The notes beneath the pieces were generated by a model. It saw nothing but the letters and a program-made list of their open reading frames with translations. It was not told where the DNA came from and did not search any database. Of a DNA stretch of 64,000 nt, positions 33,678 to 42,031 are shown piece after piece; position 1 is the stretch's first letter, and each line of letters begins with the position of its first letter. The DNA comes from GCA-2731375 sp964631725 (GTDB lineage Bacteria; Pseudomonadota; Alphaproteobacteria; GCA-2731375), in NCBI GenBank assembly GCA_964631725.1, contig CAZVYX010000013.1:1-64000 (forward strand), read 5' to 3'. Position numbers and translations under genes: made by a program.

Positions 33678-34691
33678 TCAGGCGCCGCCAAGGCGTCGGA
33701 AAAGCTCCAACAGCGCTTGCATGTCATGTGGTGGTTCGCTTTCGAATTTCAAGTCCCGCCCGTCGATGGGATGGCGGAAGCCAAGCTCGGCGGCGTGCAG
33801 CGCCTGACGCTTGAAATTGGCGATGGATTGGCGCAATTCGTCACTCAATTCGGCATATCGTCCCCGCCTCGCCCGGCTATAGAGCGGATCGCCCAGAACG
33901 GGGTGGCCCTGGGCCGACATATGCACCCTGATCTGATGGGTGCGGCCCGTTTCCAGGCGGCAATCGATCAGACTGGCGGTCAGGCCGAAGGTCTCCACCA
34001 CCGCGAAGTGGGTCACCGCATGCTTGCCGCCCCGCTCCACGATAGCCATTTTTTTGCGGTTGTTGGGGTCGCGGCCGATATTGCCCTCAATCCTGCCGCT
34101 TGCCTTTCCCGGGTGGCCCCAGACCAGGGCGCGGTAACGGCGCTGGATATCGTGGCTGGCGAACAGCTCGCTCAGCCCCACATGGGCGGCGTCATGCTTG
34201 GCCGCCACCAACAGGCCGGAGGTATCTTTGTCCAAACGGTGCACGATGCCGGGCCGGCGCACGCCGCCGACGCCTGACAGGCTGTCGCCACAATGGGCCA
34301 GCAAGGCATTGACCAAGGTATGATCCGGGTTGCCGGGTGCGGGATGCACCACCAGACCGGCCGGTTTGTCGATCACGATAAGATGTTCGTCCTCGTAGAC
34401 GATATCCAGATCCATGGCCTGGGGCTGGGGCGTGGCATCTTCGGGGGGCGGTACATGCAGCGTCACCGTCTCGCCGGGTTTGACCCGGTAGGAGGCCTCG
34501 GTTACCGTCCGCCTATCGCCCGTTTGTTCATGCTGTTGGTCGATGGCGACGTGTCCGGCTTCGATCAGGGCCTTGATGCGCACGCGCGAAAGACCCTCGA
34601 CAGCCTGGCTGAGCAGGCGGTCGAGCCGTTGCCGGGCCTGGTCGGGCCCAACGACGATTTCATGCACTTCTGTCTTCGGATCTTCGCACAT
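33678..34691 (-). CDS. rluD: 23S rRNA pseudouridine synthase, RluD type
   Basis: 337 residues from the ATG at 34691. An S4 RNA-binding domain (~15-75) precedes the catalytic domain with HRLDKDTSG and the catalytic Asp154, plus the later GRTHQIRVHM. RluD-type enzymes modify uridines of helix 69 in 23S rRNA. The length and S4 domain fit RluD rather than RluA. Its start codon is interleaved with that of the divergent DUF6476 gene (CATG at 34689-34692), a spot where a promoter cannot lie between the genes. Confidence 0.9.
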   Translation of the reverse strand: MCEDPKTEVHEIVVGPDQARQRLDRLLSQAVEGLSRVRIKALIEAGHVAIDQQHEQTGDRRTVTEASYRVKPGETVTLHVPPPEDATPQPQAMDLDIVYEDEHLIVIDKPAGLVVHPAPGNPDHTLVNALLAHCGDSLSGVGGVRRPGIVHRLDKDTSGLLVAAKHDAAHVGLSELFASHDIQRRYRALVWGHPGKASGRIEGNIGRDPNNRKKMAIVERGGKHAVTHFAVVETFGLTASLIDCRLETGRTHQIRVHMSAQGHPVLGDPLYSRARRGRYAELSDELRQSIANFKRQALHAAELGFRHPIDGRDLKFESEPPHDMQALLELFRRLGGA

Positions 34692-35016
34692 GACCCAACA
34701 CTGGACCGAGAATAGCACCCGGCTCAAGCTTCTCGTTGGCGTGATGACCACTTTATTGGTTGTCGGCCTGATTTTGCTGGTCGTCGGCATTGCCCGAACC
34801 TCAAAGGAATTGACCGAGCAAGGGGAGAAACTGGCGGCCAAAATTGGTGATCTGCCGGTCACGATCGCGCCGGGCGATACCCTGATCGATCTGACGGCGG
34901 ACGGCGGCAAGCTGTATCTCGGGCTCCGTCACAGGGACGGCAAACAATCGGTTCTGGTGCTCGATAGCAAGACCGGCGAGCAACTGGGCCGGTTGAAACT
35001 GGAAACGGCGCCGTGA
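34690..35016 (+). CDS. DUF6476 family membrane protein
   Basis: 108 residues from the ATG at 34690. A single transmembrane helix at ~13-36 (LKLLVGVMTTLLVVGLILLVVGIA region) is followed by a short coil and a soluble C-terminal part with LYLGLRHRDGKQSVLVLD, which looks like a small beta domain. DUF6476 proteins are found next to rluD in alphaproteobacteria and have no known function. The GTG of the JAMM gene overlaps its stop by four bases. Confidence 0.75.
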   Translation: MTQHWTENSTRLKLLVGVMTTLLVVGLILLVVGIARTSKELTEQGEKLAAKIGDLPVTIAPGDTLIDLTADGGKLYLGLRHRDGKQSVLVLDSKTGEQLGRLKLETAP

Positions 35017-35432
35017 TCATTCTGCCCGGCGCCGCCCGCGCGGCCATCGCCGACCACGTGGCGGCGGACTACCCGAACGAAGCCTGCGGCCTGCTGTTGG
35101 GTCGGCGGCGGGACGGGCGCATGGTGATATCCCGGGCCGTGGCCAGCCCGAATATATCGGATCAGCCCGCGCGCCGGTTTGAAGTCGACCCTGGCTTGCG
35201 TCTGCGCCTGCAAAAGGCGGCGCGCACGGGGGCGGAGCAGATAGTGGGGCATTATCACAGCCACCCCGACGGCGCCGCGCGGCCGTCAAAGACAGATCGC
35301 GCTGGCATATACGAGGCTGATCTGGTCTGGTTGATCGCCGCCGTGAAACAGGGCCGGTTGGACCGCATCGCCGCCTTCATGCCGCACGCGGATTGCGGCG
35401 GCTTCGATGAAATTGAATTGCAAGAGACTTAA
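35013..35432 (+). CDS. JAMM/MPN-domain (Mov34) metallopeptidase
   Basis: 139 residues from a GTG at 35013 within GTGA, overlapping the preceding stop. The zinc-site set is complete: Glu23 (NEACGLLLG) and HSH-x7-S-x2-D (His82, His84, Ser92, Asp95). Bacterial JAMM proteins cleave isopeptide bonds or process sulfur carriers such as ThiS/MoaD-like proteins; no ubiquitin-like or cysteine-synthase gene is beside it here. Translational coupling to DUF6476 suggests a shared expression unit. Confidence 0.85.
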   Translation: MIILPGAARAAIADHVAADYPNEACGLLLGRRRDGRMVISRAVASPNISDQPARRFEVDPGLRLRLQKAARTGAEQIVGHYHSHPDGAARPSKTDRAGIYEADLVWLIAAVKQGRLDRIAAFMPHADCGGFDEIELQET

Positions 35433-35441
35433 GGTAGCAGA

Positions 35442-36470
35442 ATGAATTTTTCCTCCGACAACGCCACGGGCGTGGCGCCAGAGATCATGGCCGCCCTGGC
35501 CGCCGCCAACGAGGGCCACGCCATGGCCTATGGCGATGACAGTGTGACCAAGGCGGCGGAAGCGGCCTTTACCGATTTGTTCGAGCGGGAACTGGCGGTC
35601 TTTCCCGTGGCCACGGGCACCGCCGCCAACGCCCTGGCACTCTCGGCGCTGACGCCGCCCTGGGGGCAGATCTATTGCCACCGCAATGCCCATATCGAGG
35701 AGGACGAAGCCGGTGCGCCGGAGCTGTTCACGGGCGGCGCCAAGCTGGCCCTGCTGGACGGCGAACATGGCAAGATCGGCGCCGAGACCCTGGCCGGCGC
35801 GGTTGCCGCCGCCGGTTTCGGCGTACAGCATCATCCGCAACCCTGCGCGGTCTCGTTGACCCAGGCGACCGAGGCCGGCACCGCCTACAGCCCGGACGAG
35901 GTCGCCGCCCTGGCCGCCATCGCCCACGACGCGGGCCTGTCGGTTCATATGGACGGGGCGCGCTTTGCCAATGCCGTGGCGCATCTTGGTTGCAGCCCGG
36001 CGGAGGCGACCTGGAAGGCGGGCGTCGATGTGCTGTCGTTCGGCGCCACCAAGAACGGCGCCATGGCGGCGGAAGCGGTGATCTTCTTCGACCCCGACAA
36101 GGCGGATGATTTCCTCTATCGGCGCAAGCGCGGCGGGCATCTTTTTTCCAAAATGCGCTTCCTCTCGGCCCAATTGGTGGCCTATCTGCGCGACGATCTG
36201 TGGCTGGAGAATGCCGGCCACGCCAACGCCCGTGCGGCGGAGTTGTCACTGGGCCTGGCCGCGTTGGACGGCGCCCATCTGGTGCATGATGTCGAGGCCA
36301 ACGAGATCTTCGTGCATTTGCCCGAGGCGGTGCTGGCGGCGCTGGAAGCGGGCGGCGTCGGCTTCCACCGCTGGGGCACCGAGGGCCAGGCGCGGTTCGT
36401 CTGCGCCTTCAACACCGATGCGGACGACGTGGCGCGGGCGCTGCAAATCGCTCAAGACGCAATGAAGTAG
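35442..36470 (+). CDS. Low-specificity L-threonine aldolase-like PLP enzyme
   Basis: 342 residues of a fold-type I PLP enzyme. The Schiff-base lysine is Lys204 in LSFGATKNGAM, preceded by VHMDGARFANA with the cofactor Asp. The N-terminal FSSDNATG and the HIEEDEAGA region match threonine aldolase (glycine + acetaldehyde from threonine). Related beta-eliminating lyases act on 3-hydroxy amino acids. It begins 9 bases after the JAMM gene and is followed 14 bases later by the MBL hydrolase. Confidence 0.88.
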   Translation: MNFSSDNATGVAPEIMAALAAANEGHAMAYGDDSVTKAAEAAFTDLFERELAVFPVATGTAANALALSALTPPWGQIYCHRNAHIEEDEAGAPELFTGGAKLALLDGEHGKIGAETLAGAVAAAGFGVQHHPQPCAVSLTQATEAGTAYSPDEVAALAAIAHDAGLSVHMDGARFANAVAHLGCSPAEATWKAGVDVLSFGATKNGAMAAEAVIFFDPDKADDFLYRRKRGGHLFSKMRFLSAQLVAYLRDDLWLENAGHANARAAELSLGLAALDGAHLVHDVEANEIFVHLPEAVLAALEAGGVGFHRWGTEGQARFVCAFNTDADDVARALQIAQDAMK

Positions 36471-36484
36471 GAAGGGATAGCGAC

Positions 36485-37345
36485 ATGCAGGTCCGGATGA
36501 TCGGCGATATCGCGGTACAGCGCATTATCGAGGACGAAGTGCCGTTTTTTGTGCCCCACGAGGTTTTCAAGGAAGCGACGCCGGAGGCCATGGAACCCCA
36601 CCGCCATTGGCTGGAACCGAACGCCATGGACCCGGGCACCGGCAAGCTGATCCTGCCCTTTCAGTCCTATCTGGTGCGCACGAAACATCACACCATTCTG
36701 ATCGACACCTGTATCGGCTGCGGCAAGAACATCACCCACCGTCCCGAATGGTTCAACCGCACGGACCAGACCTGGCTCAACAATCTACGCGCCGCCCGCG
36801 TCGCACCCGAGGCCATCGACTATGTCTTTTGCACCCACCTGCACGCCGATCACTGCGGCTGGAACACCTCCCTGGTCGATGGCCGCTGGGTGCCCACCTT
36901 CCCCAATGCCAAATACATCTTTTCCAAGGTCGAGTACGCCGCCGCCGAGGCGCGCAACGACATCATCTTCCAGGAAAGCGCCCTGCCGATCATGGAGGCG
37001 GGCCGGGCCCAATTGGTGGACGATGATTTCGCCCTGGACGATAACGTCTGGCTGCAATCCACGGCCGGGCACACGCCGGGCCATGTGGCGGTCAACCTCT
37101 CCTCCAACGGCCATAGCGCGGTGATGTGCGGCGACCTGATCCACAGCCCCGTGCAATGCGCCCATCCGGACTGGAGCCCGAAGTTCGACGCCGACCCGGA
37201 ACAGGCCCGCCAGACCCGCCGCCATTTCCTGGCCAGCAACGCCGAAAGCGGCCAACTGGTGCTCACGGCCCACTTCCCCTCGCCGTCAGTGGGCCATGTG
37301 GTGACCGAGGGCGATGCCTTCCGCTTCAATTATGTGGGGGACTAA
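36485..37345 (+). CDS. Metallo-beta-lactamase fold hydrolase
   Basis: 286 residues, AAGGGA ahead of the ATG. The signature THLHADHCGWN gives the HxHxDH zinc site, with further ligands in GHTPGHV and CGDLIHSP. The length and the extra N-terminal part recall quorum-quenching lactonases and other broad MBL hydrolases; the substrate is not known. The last ~55 codons are repeated in decayed form at 38541-38709, beyond the opposite-strand dioxygenase gene. It is the last gene of the run that starts at 34690. Confidence 0.88.
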   Translation: MQVRMIGDIAVQRIIEDEVPFFVPHEVFKEATPEAMEPHRHWLEPNAMDPGTGKLILPFQSYLVRTKHHTILIDTCIGCGKNITHRPEWFNRTDQTWLNNLRAARVAPEAIDYVFCTHLHADHCGWNTSLVDGRWVPTFPNAKYIFSKVEYAAAEARNDIIFQESALPIMEAGRAQLVDDDFALDDNVWLQSTAGHTPGHVAVNLSSNGHSAVMCGDLIHSPVQCAHPDWSPKFDADPEQARQTRRHFLASNAESGQLVLTAHFPSPSVGHVVTEGDAFRFNYVGD

Positions 37346-37405
37346 GCGCCGATGTCTCTCGGGCACCGACGCCCAGAATTAGCTAAGCTGTTCCCAGTGC
37401 CAGGC

Positions 37406-38446
37406 TCAAGGCATCTCGGCGCCAGGCGTGTAGTAGGTGCCTTTGCCGGCCTGCCTGACGATGCCGGCCATTCCCTTATGTTCCAGTACGCCGGGGGTCA
37501 TGGGCCGGCCGTCCTCGCGCAGCCAGAGCCGTAGCAACATCCTCTTTCGCGCCGGATCTTCAGCATCCTCGAATTCCGATCGATTGTGCAGCAACAGGCA
37601 GTTGTTCACGATGCTGAGTTCGCCCGGCTCCATCATCAGCTCGAACTTCACATCGGCGCGCTCGGTGACGGTCTCCAGGAAATCCAACGCCTCCAACTCA
37701 ACATCGCTGAGTTGGACATGCCCTTCCCGCACGGCTAGATCGATATAGCCGCGAATGAAAATCATCGACGGCACATCTTCGGCGACCGAAAAAATCGGAA
37801 TGCGCTGCTCCGTGACCAAGGACTCGCCGGGGGCCTGCTGCCCGAAGCGGTGATGGTGGTAGCCGCGATAAAGCGCTTCGATCAAGTCCGGGCGCTCCTC
37901 CAGCACTATGTTGTGGGCGGTCAATCCGCTGGCGTAACCGCTCAACCCGCCCGAAATGGCCGGCCGGACACACAGCATGGCAAGATGATCGCAGCGATCG
38001 GTATGCAGGGAAAGCCGCCGGCTGCTGCGATAAGCGCGCTCCTGAGGGTCATGCCCGCCGATATTGACGACCTCGCCGATCAGATCGCCCAACGGACTCT
38101 GAGACGTGGGCCGGCCGAAATGGCTCCCCAGGCCTAGGTACATCAAACGCATGTCCTCGGCGTCCAAATCCGCCAACGGGAAACCCTTCAGAATGACGAT
38201 ACCACGCCCCTGTTGGACCTCCGCGCGCCAGGCGGCGATGTCATCGGCAATTCCATCGAGGGGAAATCGCGCGGGCGTAACGTCCGCGTGGTCGTCAGTC
38301 ACCGACTTCAATGCCGCCAAAGCCGCCGCCAGCTCGGATAGGTGGCGATCATCGAGTTCGACCGTCAGGTCCTTCTTGGAAGCAAAGTCCGTCGCCTTCC
38401 ATGCCGCGGGATGGTCGAAGGCGCGGATGTTTGCATGCATGACCAT
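37406..38446 (-). CDS. TauD/TfdA-like dioxygenase homologue, third iron ligand replaced
   Basis: 346 residues from the ATG at 38446 (another ATG at 38440). It has the HxD motif LHTDRCD (H146, D148 counted from the second Met) and the same C-terminal architecture as the protein at 22449-23504, but the third-ligand segment reads RKRMLLRLWL where that protein has RRRHLLRLWL: a Met replaces the His. It may be a non-classical or inactive enzyme. The N-terminal half is clearly divergent between the two. An upstream in-frame extension would run antisense through the MBL remnant, so it is rejected. The gene faces the MBL gene tail to tail. Confidence 0.82.
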   Translation of the reverse strand: MVMHANIRAFDHPAAWKATDFASKKDLTVELDDRHLSELAAALAALKSVTDDHADVTPARFPLDGIADDIAAWRAEVQQGRGIVILKGFPLADLDAEDMRLMYLGLGSHFGRPTSQSPLGDLIGEVVNIGGHDPQERAYRSSRRLSLHTDRCDHLAMLCVRPAISGGLSGYASGLTAHNIVLEERPDLIEALYRGYHHHRFGQQAPGESLVTEQRIPIFSVAEDVPSMIFIRGYIDLAVREGHVQLSDVELEALDFLETVTERADVKFELMMEPGELSIVNNCLLLHNRSEFEDAEDPARKRMLLRLWLREDGRPMTPGVLEHKGMAGIVRQAGKGTYYTPGAEMP

Positions 38447-38540
38447 AATCCTGGATTTCCCGGCTATTCCCCTAATACGGCAATGGTGCCAGATTCCACC
38501 GATAGGGTGCAACGAGGAAGTACGAGAGCCCGGGCTGTTC

Positions 38541-38709
38541 CCGGCATTCGACAGGGACCCGGAGCAGGCGCGCCAGACCCACCGCCATCTCCTGGCCAGC
38601 AAAGCCGAAAGCGGCCAACTGGTGCTGACCGCGCACCTTCACTTCGCCGTCAATGGGCCATCTGGCTACTGAGGGTGACGCCTTGCGCTTCAATTATGCC
38701 GCGGATTAG
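38541..38709 (+). pseudogene. Remnant: duplicated, frameshifted 3' end of an MBL-fold hydrolase gene
   Basis: The stretch encodes DRDPEQARQTHRHLLASKAE then SGQLVLTAH, against DADPEQARQTRRHFLASNAE and SGQLVLTAH in the intact gene ending at 37345 (25 of 29 residues identical over this segment). One extra base after the TAH codons shifts the frame into an early TGA; in the corrected frame it continues TEGDALRFNYAAD and ends in TAG at 38707-38709. The upstream part of the gene is missing. It is in the same orientation as the intact gene, with the dioxygenase gene on the opposite strand between them. Confidence 0.85.
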
Positions 38710-38763
38710 GGCATTCTCGTTGTCGGCGTCATTGTGCCCCCCAAAAAAGTAGGAGTTTTCGTC

Positions 38764-39603
38764 ATGAAATTATTGAGCTTCAACACATCCGCCGGCGACA
38801 GTTTCGGCATGGTGGAAGGCGACGGCGTCATCGATCTGGGCCAGCGCCTGGGCGGCAAGTATGCCGATCTGCGCGCTTTGCTGGAAGGCGGCGGCCAGGC
38901 GGAGGCGGCGGCCCTGAGCGGTTCGGACGCCGATCACGGTTTAAGCGATATCACCTATCTGCAGGTCATTCCCAATGCCCGGCGGATCATCTGCATCGGC
39001 CTGAACTATCGCGAACATGCCGAGGAGATGGGCCTGGATTTCCCCGAAGACCCGAACCTATTTTGCAAATGGCCCGACGCCCTGGTCGGCCATGAACAGG
39101 ACGTGATCTGCCCCAAGGCCTCGAGCAATTTCGATTACGAGGGCGAGTTGGCCTTCATCATGGGCAAGCCAGGCCGCCATATCTCCGAAGCCGACGCCAT
39201 GGCCCACGTCGCCGGCTATGCCCCGTTCCTGGACGGCAGCCTGCGCGATTTCCAAGGGCATTCGGTAATCGCCGGCAAGAACTTTCAGCACAGCGGATCC
39301 TGCGGGCCGTGGATGACCACGGCGGATGAAATCGCCAATCCCATGGATCTGCAACTGACAACCCGCCTGAACGGCGACGTGGTTCAGAACGAAAGTACCG
39401 AGCAACTGTATTACACGATCCCCAACATCATCGCCTATGTCTCGCAATTCACGCCGCTGCATCCCGGCGACGTCATCGCCACCGGCACGCCCAGCGGCGT
39501 CGGGGCCGGGCGCAAACCGCCCCTTTGGATGAAAGCCGGCGACCGGATCGAGGTGGAGATCTCCGGCCTGGGCTGCCTGGCCAATAACGTCGCGGCGGAA
39601 TAA
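38764..39603 (+). CDS. Fumarylacetoacetate hydrolase (FAH) family protein
   Basis: 279 residues from the ATG at 38764. The FAH core shows IICIGLNYREHAEEMG, the metal-binding YEGELAFIMGK, the FLDGSLRDFQ loop and GDVIATGTPSGVGAGRKPP. Family members hydrolyse or decarboxylate ring-cleavage products and acylpyruvates. It precedes the FAD monooxygenase by 12 bases in the same direction, consistent with an aromatic catabolic step. It is one of three FAH proteins in the window (others at 43376 and 60176). Confidence 0.88.
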   Translation: MKLLSFNTSAGDSFGMVEGDGVIDLGQRLGGKYADLRALLEGGGQAEAAALSGSDADHGLSDITYLQVIPNARRIICIGLNYREHAEEMGLDFPEDPNLFCKWPDALVGHEQDVICPKASSNFDYEGELAFIMGKPGRHISEADAMAHVAGYAPFLDGSLRDFQGHSVIAGKNFQHSGSCGPWMTTADEIANPMDLQLTTRLNGDVVQNESTEQLYYTIPNIIAYVSQFTPLHPGDVIATGTPSGVGAGRKPPLWMKAGDRIEVEISGLGCLANNVAAE

Positions 39604-39615
39604 GGCTTCGCCGCC

Positions 39616-40809
39616 TTGAGCGACAACAACGGCAACAACGGCACCGTCATTGTGGCCGGCGCCGGCCTGGGCGGCCTGACGCTGGCATTGTGCCTGGTGC
39701 GGGCCGGCTTCAAGGTCAGGGTGTTGGAACAGGCCCAGGCCCTGGACGAAGTGGGTGCGGGCGTGCAGATCAGCGCCAATGGCGCCCGGGTGCTCTATCA
39801 CCTTGGCCTGGCCGAGGCGCTGAAAGCTGTTGCCTTCGCGCCGGAGCGCGGCGAAATGCGCCATTGGCAAAGCGGCGAAACCCTCAGCTCCCGCCCCCTT
39901 GGCGCCGAGAGCGAGGCGAAATTCGGCTTTCCGTATTTTCATCTGCACCGGGCCGATTTTCATCAGGTCCTGGCCGAGGCGCTGCGGGCGGAGGCCCCGG
40001 ACGCGATCCATTTGGACGCCAAGGTCACCGGGTTCAGCCAATCGAATGATGCCGTGACAGTGACAACCGAGGACGGCCGAGACTTCCGGGGCGATATTCT
40101 GGTCGGTTGCGACGGCATCCATTCCACCGTCCGGGGCCAACTGTTCGGTCCCGATGCGCCCCGGTTCACCGGCTGCGTCGCCTGGCGCGCCACCCTGCCC
40201 GTTGACGCCCTGCCGCCCGGTCATGTGCGCCCGGTCGCCTCGAACTGGATCGGGCTGGGCGGCCACTTCGTGCACTATTATGTGCGCCGGGGTGAACTGG
40301 TGAACTGTGTCGGCATCATGGAACAGGATGAGTGGCAGGCCGAAAGCTGGTCCACCCAGGGCGCCAAGGCGGCGTTCCTGGACGATTTCAAAGATTGGCA
40401 CGAAGATCTGCAAATCCTGATCCGCAATGCCGAAACCTGCTTCCGCTGGGGCCTGTTCGACCGCGACCCCATGCCTCAATGGGGCCAGGGCCGGGTCACC
40501 CTGCTGGGCGATGCCTGCCATGCCATGCTGCCCTTCATGGCCCAGGGTGCGGTCCAGGCCATCGAGGACGCCTATACCCTGGCGCAGTGCCTGGCCGTGG
40601 GCGCGGGGAACGCAGCGGTAGCCCTGCAACGCTACGAGGATCTACGCCGGGAGCGCACAGCGACGGTGCAACAGATGTCCCGCGACAACATCCAGTTCTT
40701 CCACCACGCCGATATTCCCAATTTGGCGGAGCGCATGAGCAAGCATCGCGACGCCCATCTGTGGCTCTACAGCTTCGACGTCACGGATCAGGATTTCGCG
40801 GCCCGGTAA
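39616..40809 (+). CDS. FAD-dependent aromatic monooxygenase (salicylate hydroxylase-like)
   Basis: 397 residues; the start appears to be a TTG at 39616, since no ATG lies close and the N-terminal FAD motif VAGAGLGGLTLAL begins soon after. Further flavin motifs are VGCDGIHSTVR and TLLGDACHAMLPFMAQGA. The family hydroxylates aromatic rings at the expense of NAD(P)H and O2; salicylate and 3-hydroxybenzoate 6-hydroxylase are close relatives. It follows the FAH gene by 12 bases, which fits ring hydroxylation followed by ring-product hydrolysis. Confidence 0.87.
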   Translation: MSDNNGNNGTVIVAGAGLGGLTLALCLVRAGFKVRVLEQAQALDEVGAGVQISANGARVLYHLGLAEALKAVAFAPERGEMRHWQSGETLSSRPLGAESEAKFGFPYFHLHRADFHQVLAEALRAEAPDAIHLDAKVTGFSQSNDAVTVTTEDGRDFRGDILVGCDGIHSTVRGQLFGPDAPRFTGCVAWRATLPVDALPPGHVRPVASNWIGLGGHFVHYYVRRGELVNCVGIMEQDEWQAESWSTQGAKAAFLDDFKDWHEDLQILIRNAETCFRWGLFDRDPMPQWGQGRVTLLGDACHAMLPFMAQGAVQAIEDAYTLAQCLAVGAGNAAVALQRYEDLRRERTATVQQMSRDNIQFFHHADIPNLAERMSKHRDAHLWLYSFDVTDQDFAAR

Positions 40810-40814
40810 TAGCC

Positions 40815-41210
40815 TTACTCGGGGCGGTAAATGCGCAGGAATTCGGCGATGGCGGTGCGGTCGACGGGCAGATCCAGTTGGTCTACTTCGTCAAAACCAA
40901 GCCAAAGCAGGGCCTCCGCCTCGTTGTTCTCGATCTCGCCGGACCATCCCCAAACCGCATGGTAATGCAGTTTGCGAAACTCCTCCGAACGATGCAACAG
41001 GGTGCAGATGTAATCGACCCGGAGCGCCGCCAGCCCCAGCTCCTCGCGCAATTCCCGGTGCAAGGCGTCAATGGGACTTTCGCCCGCGTCCAGATGCCCG
41101 CCCGGAATGGCGACGGCGCCGGGGTCCACAGCCTTATCCGGCCGGCGCCGTTCCACCAAGAAGCGGTCACCGTCGACCAAAAGAAAGCCGGCGCATTCCA
41201 GCATTTCCAT
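40815..41210 (-). CDS. Nudix hydrolase
   Basis: 131 residues, Nudix box GGHLDAGESPIDALHRELREE complete. A GESP motif and DPGAVAIPGGHL upstream are typical of 8-oxo-dGTPase/ADP-ribose-like subfamilies, but the substrate is open. It lies last in the minus-strand run that begins with the LLM oxidoreductase, 11 bases after the SDR gene, and its stop is only five bases from the convergent FAD monooxygenase stop. Confidence 0.87.
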   Translation of the reverse strand: MEMLECAGFLLVDGDRFLVERRRPDKAVDPGAVAIPGGHLDAGESPIDALHRELREELGLAALRVDYICTLLHRSEEFRKLHYHAVWGWSGEIENNEAEALLWLGFDEVDQLDLPVDRTAIAEFLRIYRPE

Positions 41211-41221
41211 GGCCGCCCCGC

Positions 41222-41986
41222 CTAGCCAACCGAAATTGTGCGGCCGCCATCAATGACCAGGCTGGTGCCGGTGACATAAGCGCTGGCGTCCGAGCCCAGA
41301 AACAACACCGCATAGCCGATTTCCGTGGGGTCGCCCAGGCGGCCCATGGGCGTCTGGCTGATCGCCACCTGTTTCTGCTCGGGCGTGAAGGCGTCCGCCA
41401 GGGTTGTGTCGAACAGGCCGGGCAGAATGGTGTTAACCCGCACGCCCATCTCGCCGAATTCCAAGGCGAACGAACGGGTCATGCCATCCAATGCGGTCTT
41501 GAAGGTGGAATACAGCGCCAGATTGACCGTGGAATGGCGCGCCGCGGTAGAGGAGATATTGATGATGCTGCCCCTGCCGTTCTCGCCCATGAGCTTCACC
41601 GCCGCCACCGACATCTGCCAATTACCGGCGATATTCACATCCAGCGCCTTGCGTAGCAGGCCCGGTTCAGTGTCAAGAATTGTATACCAGGGGCTGAGCA
41701 CGGCATTGTTGACCAGGATGTCCAGCCGACCGTGTTTTTCGCGCAGATGGGCAAACATGGCATCGATCTGGTCATCATGGCCGATGTTGCAGGCCCTGCC
41801 CTCGGCACTCAGGCCAAGCTCCCGGAACTCGGCGGCGACGGCATCGCAGGCGTCCTGCTTGCGGCTGGAAATCACCACATGGGCGCCGTGCTCGGCCAAG
41901 ACCTGCGCCGTGGCCCGGCCCAGGCCCATGCTTGAACCGGTCACCAGGGCGACCCGGCCGGTCAGGTCAAAGATATCGCGCGACAT
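41222..41986 (-). CDS. Short-chain dehydrogenase/reductase (SDR)
   Basis: 254 residues from the ATG at 41986, with AAGGAG eight bases ahead; a TTG six bases upstream is too close to that site. The cofactor motif is TGSSMGLGRA, NNAVLSP replaces the usual NNAG, and the catalytic set is S (ISSTAARH), Y and K in YSTFKTAL. It should oxidise or reduce an alcohol/ketone with NAD(P). It belongs to the LLM-NIPSNAP-SDR-Nudix run. Confidence 0.88.
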   Translation of the reverse strand: MSRDIFDLTGRVALVTGSSMGLGRATAQVLAEHGAHVVISSRKQDACDAVAAEFRELGLSAEGRACNIGHDDQIDAMFAHLREKHGRLDILVNNAVLSPWYTILDTEPGLLRKALDVNIAGNWQMSVAAVKLMGENGRGSIINISSTAARHSTVNLALYSTFKTALDGMTRSFALEFGEMGVRVNTILPGLFDTTLADAFTPEQKQVAISQTPMGRLGDPTEIGYAVLFLGSDASAYVTGTSLVIDGGRTISVG

Positions 41987-42031
41987 GGCCAATACTCCTT
42001 ATACAAACGCAGATACAAAACCAGGCTGCGA

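Noticed and set aside
37387..38542. GCTGTTCCC repeats as a transposon target-site duplication.
   Set aside because: No transposase, no terminal inverted repeats and only nine bases; kept as a side observation.
38447..38602. N-terminal extension of the second dioxygenase.
   Set aside because: The added residues are only the antisense reading of the MBL remnant.
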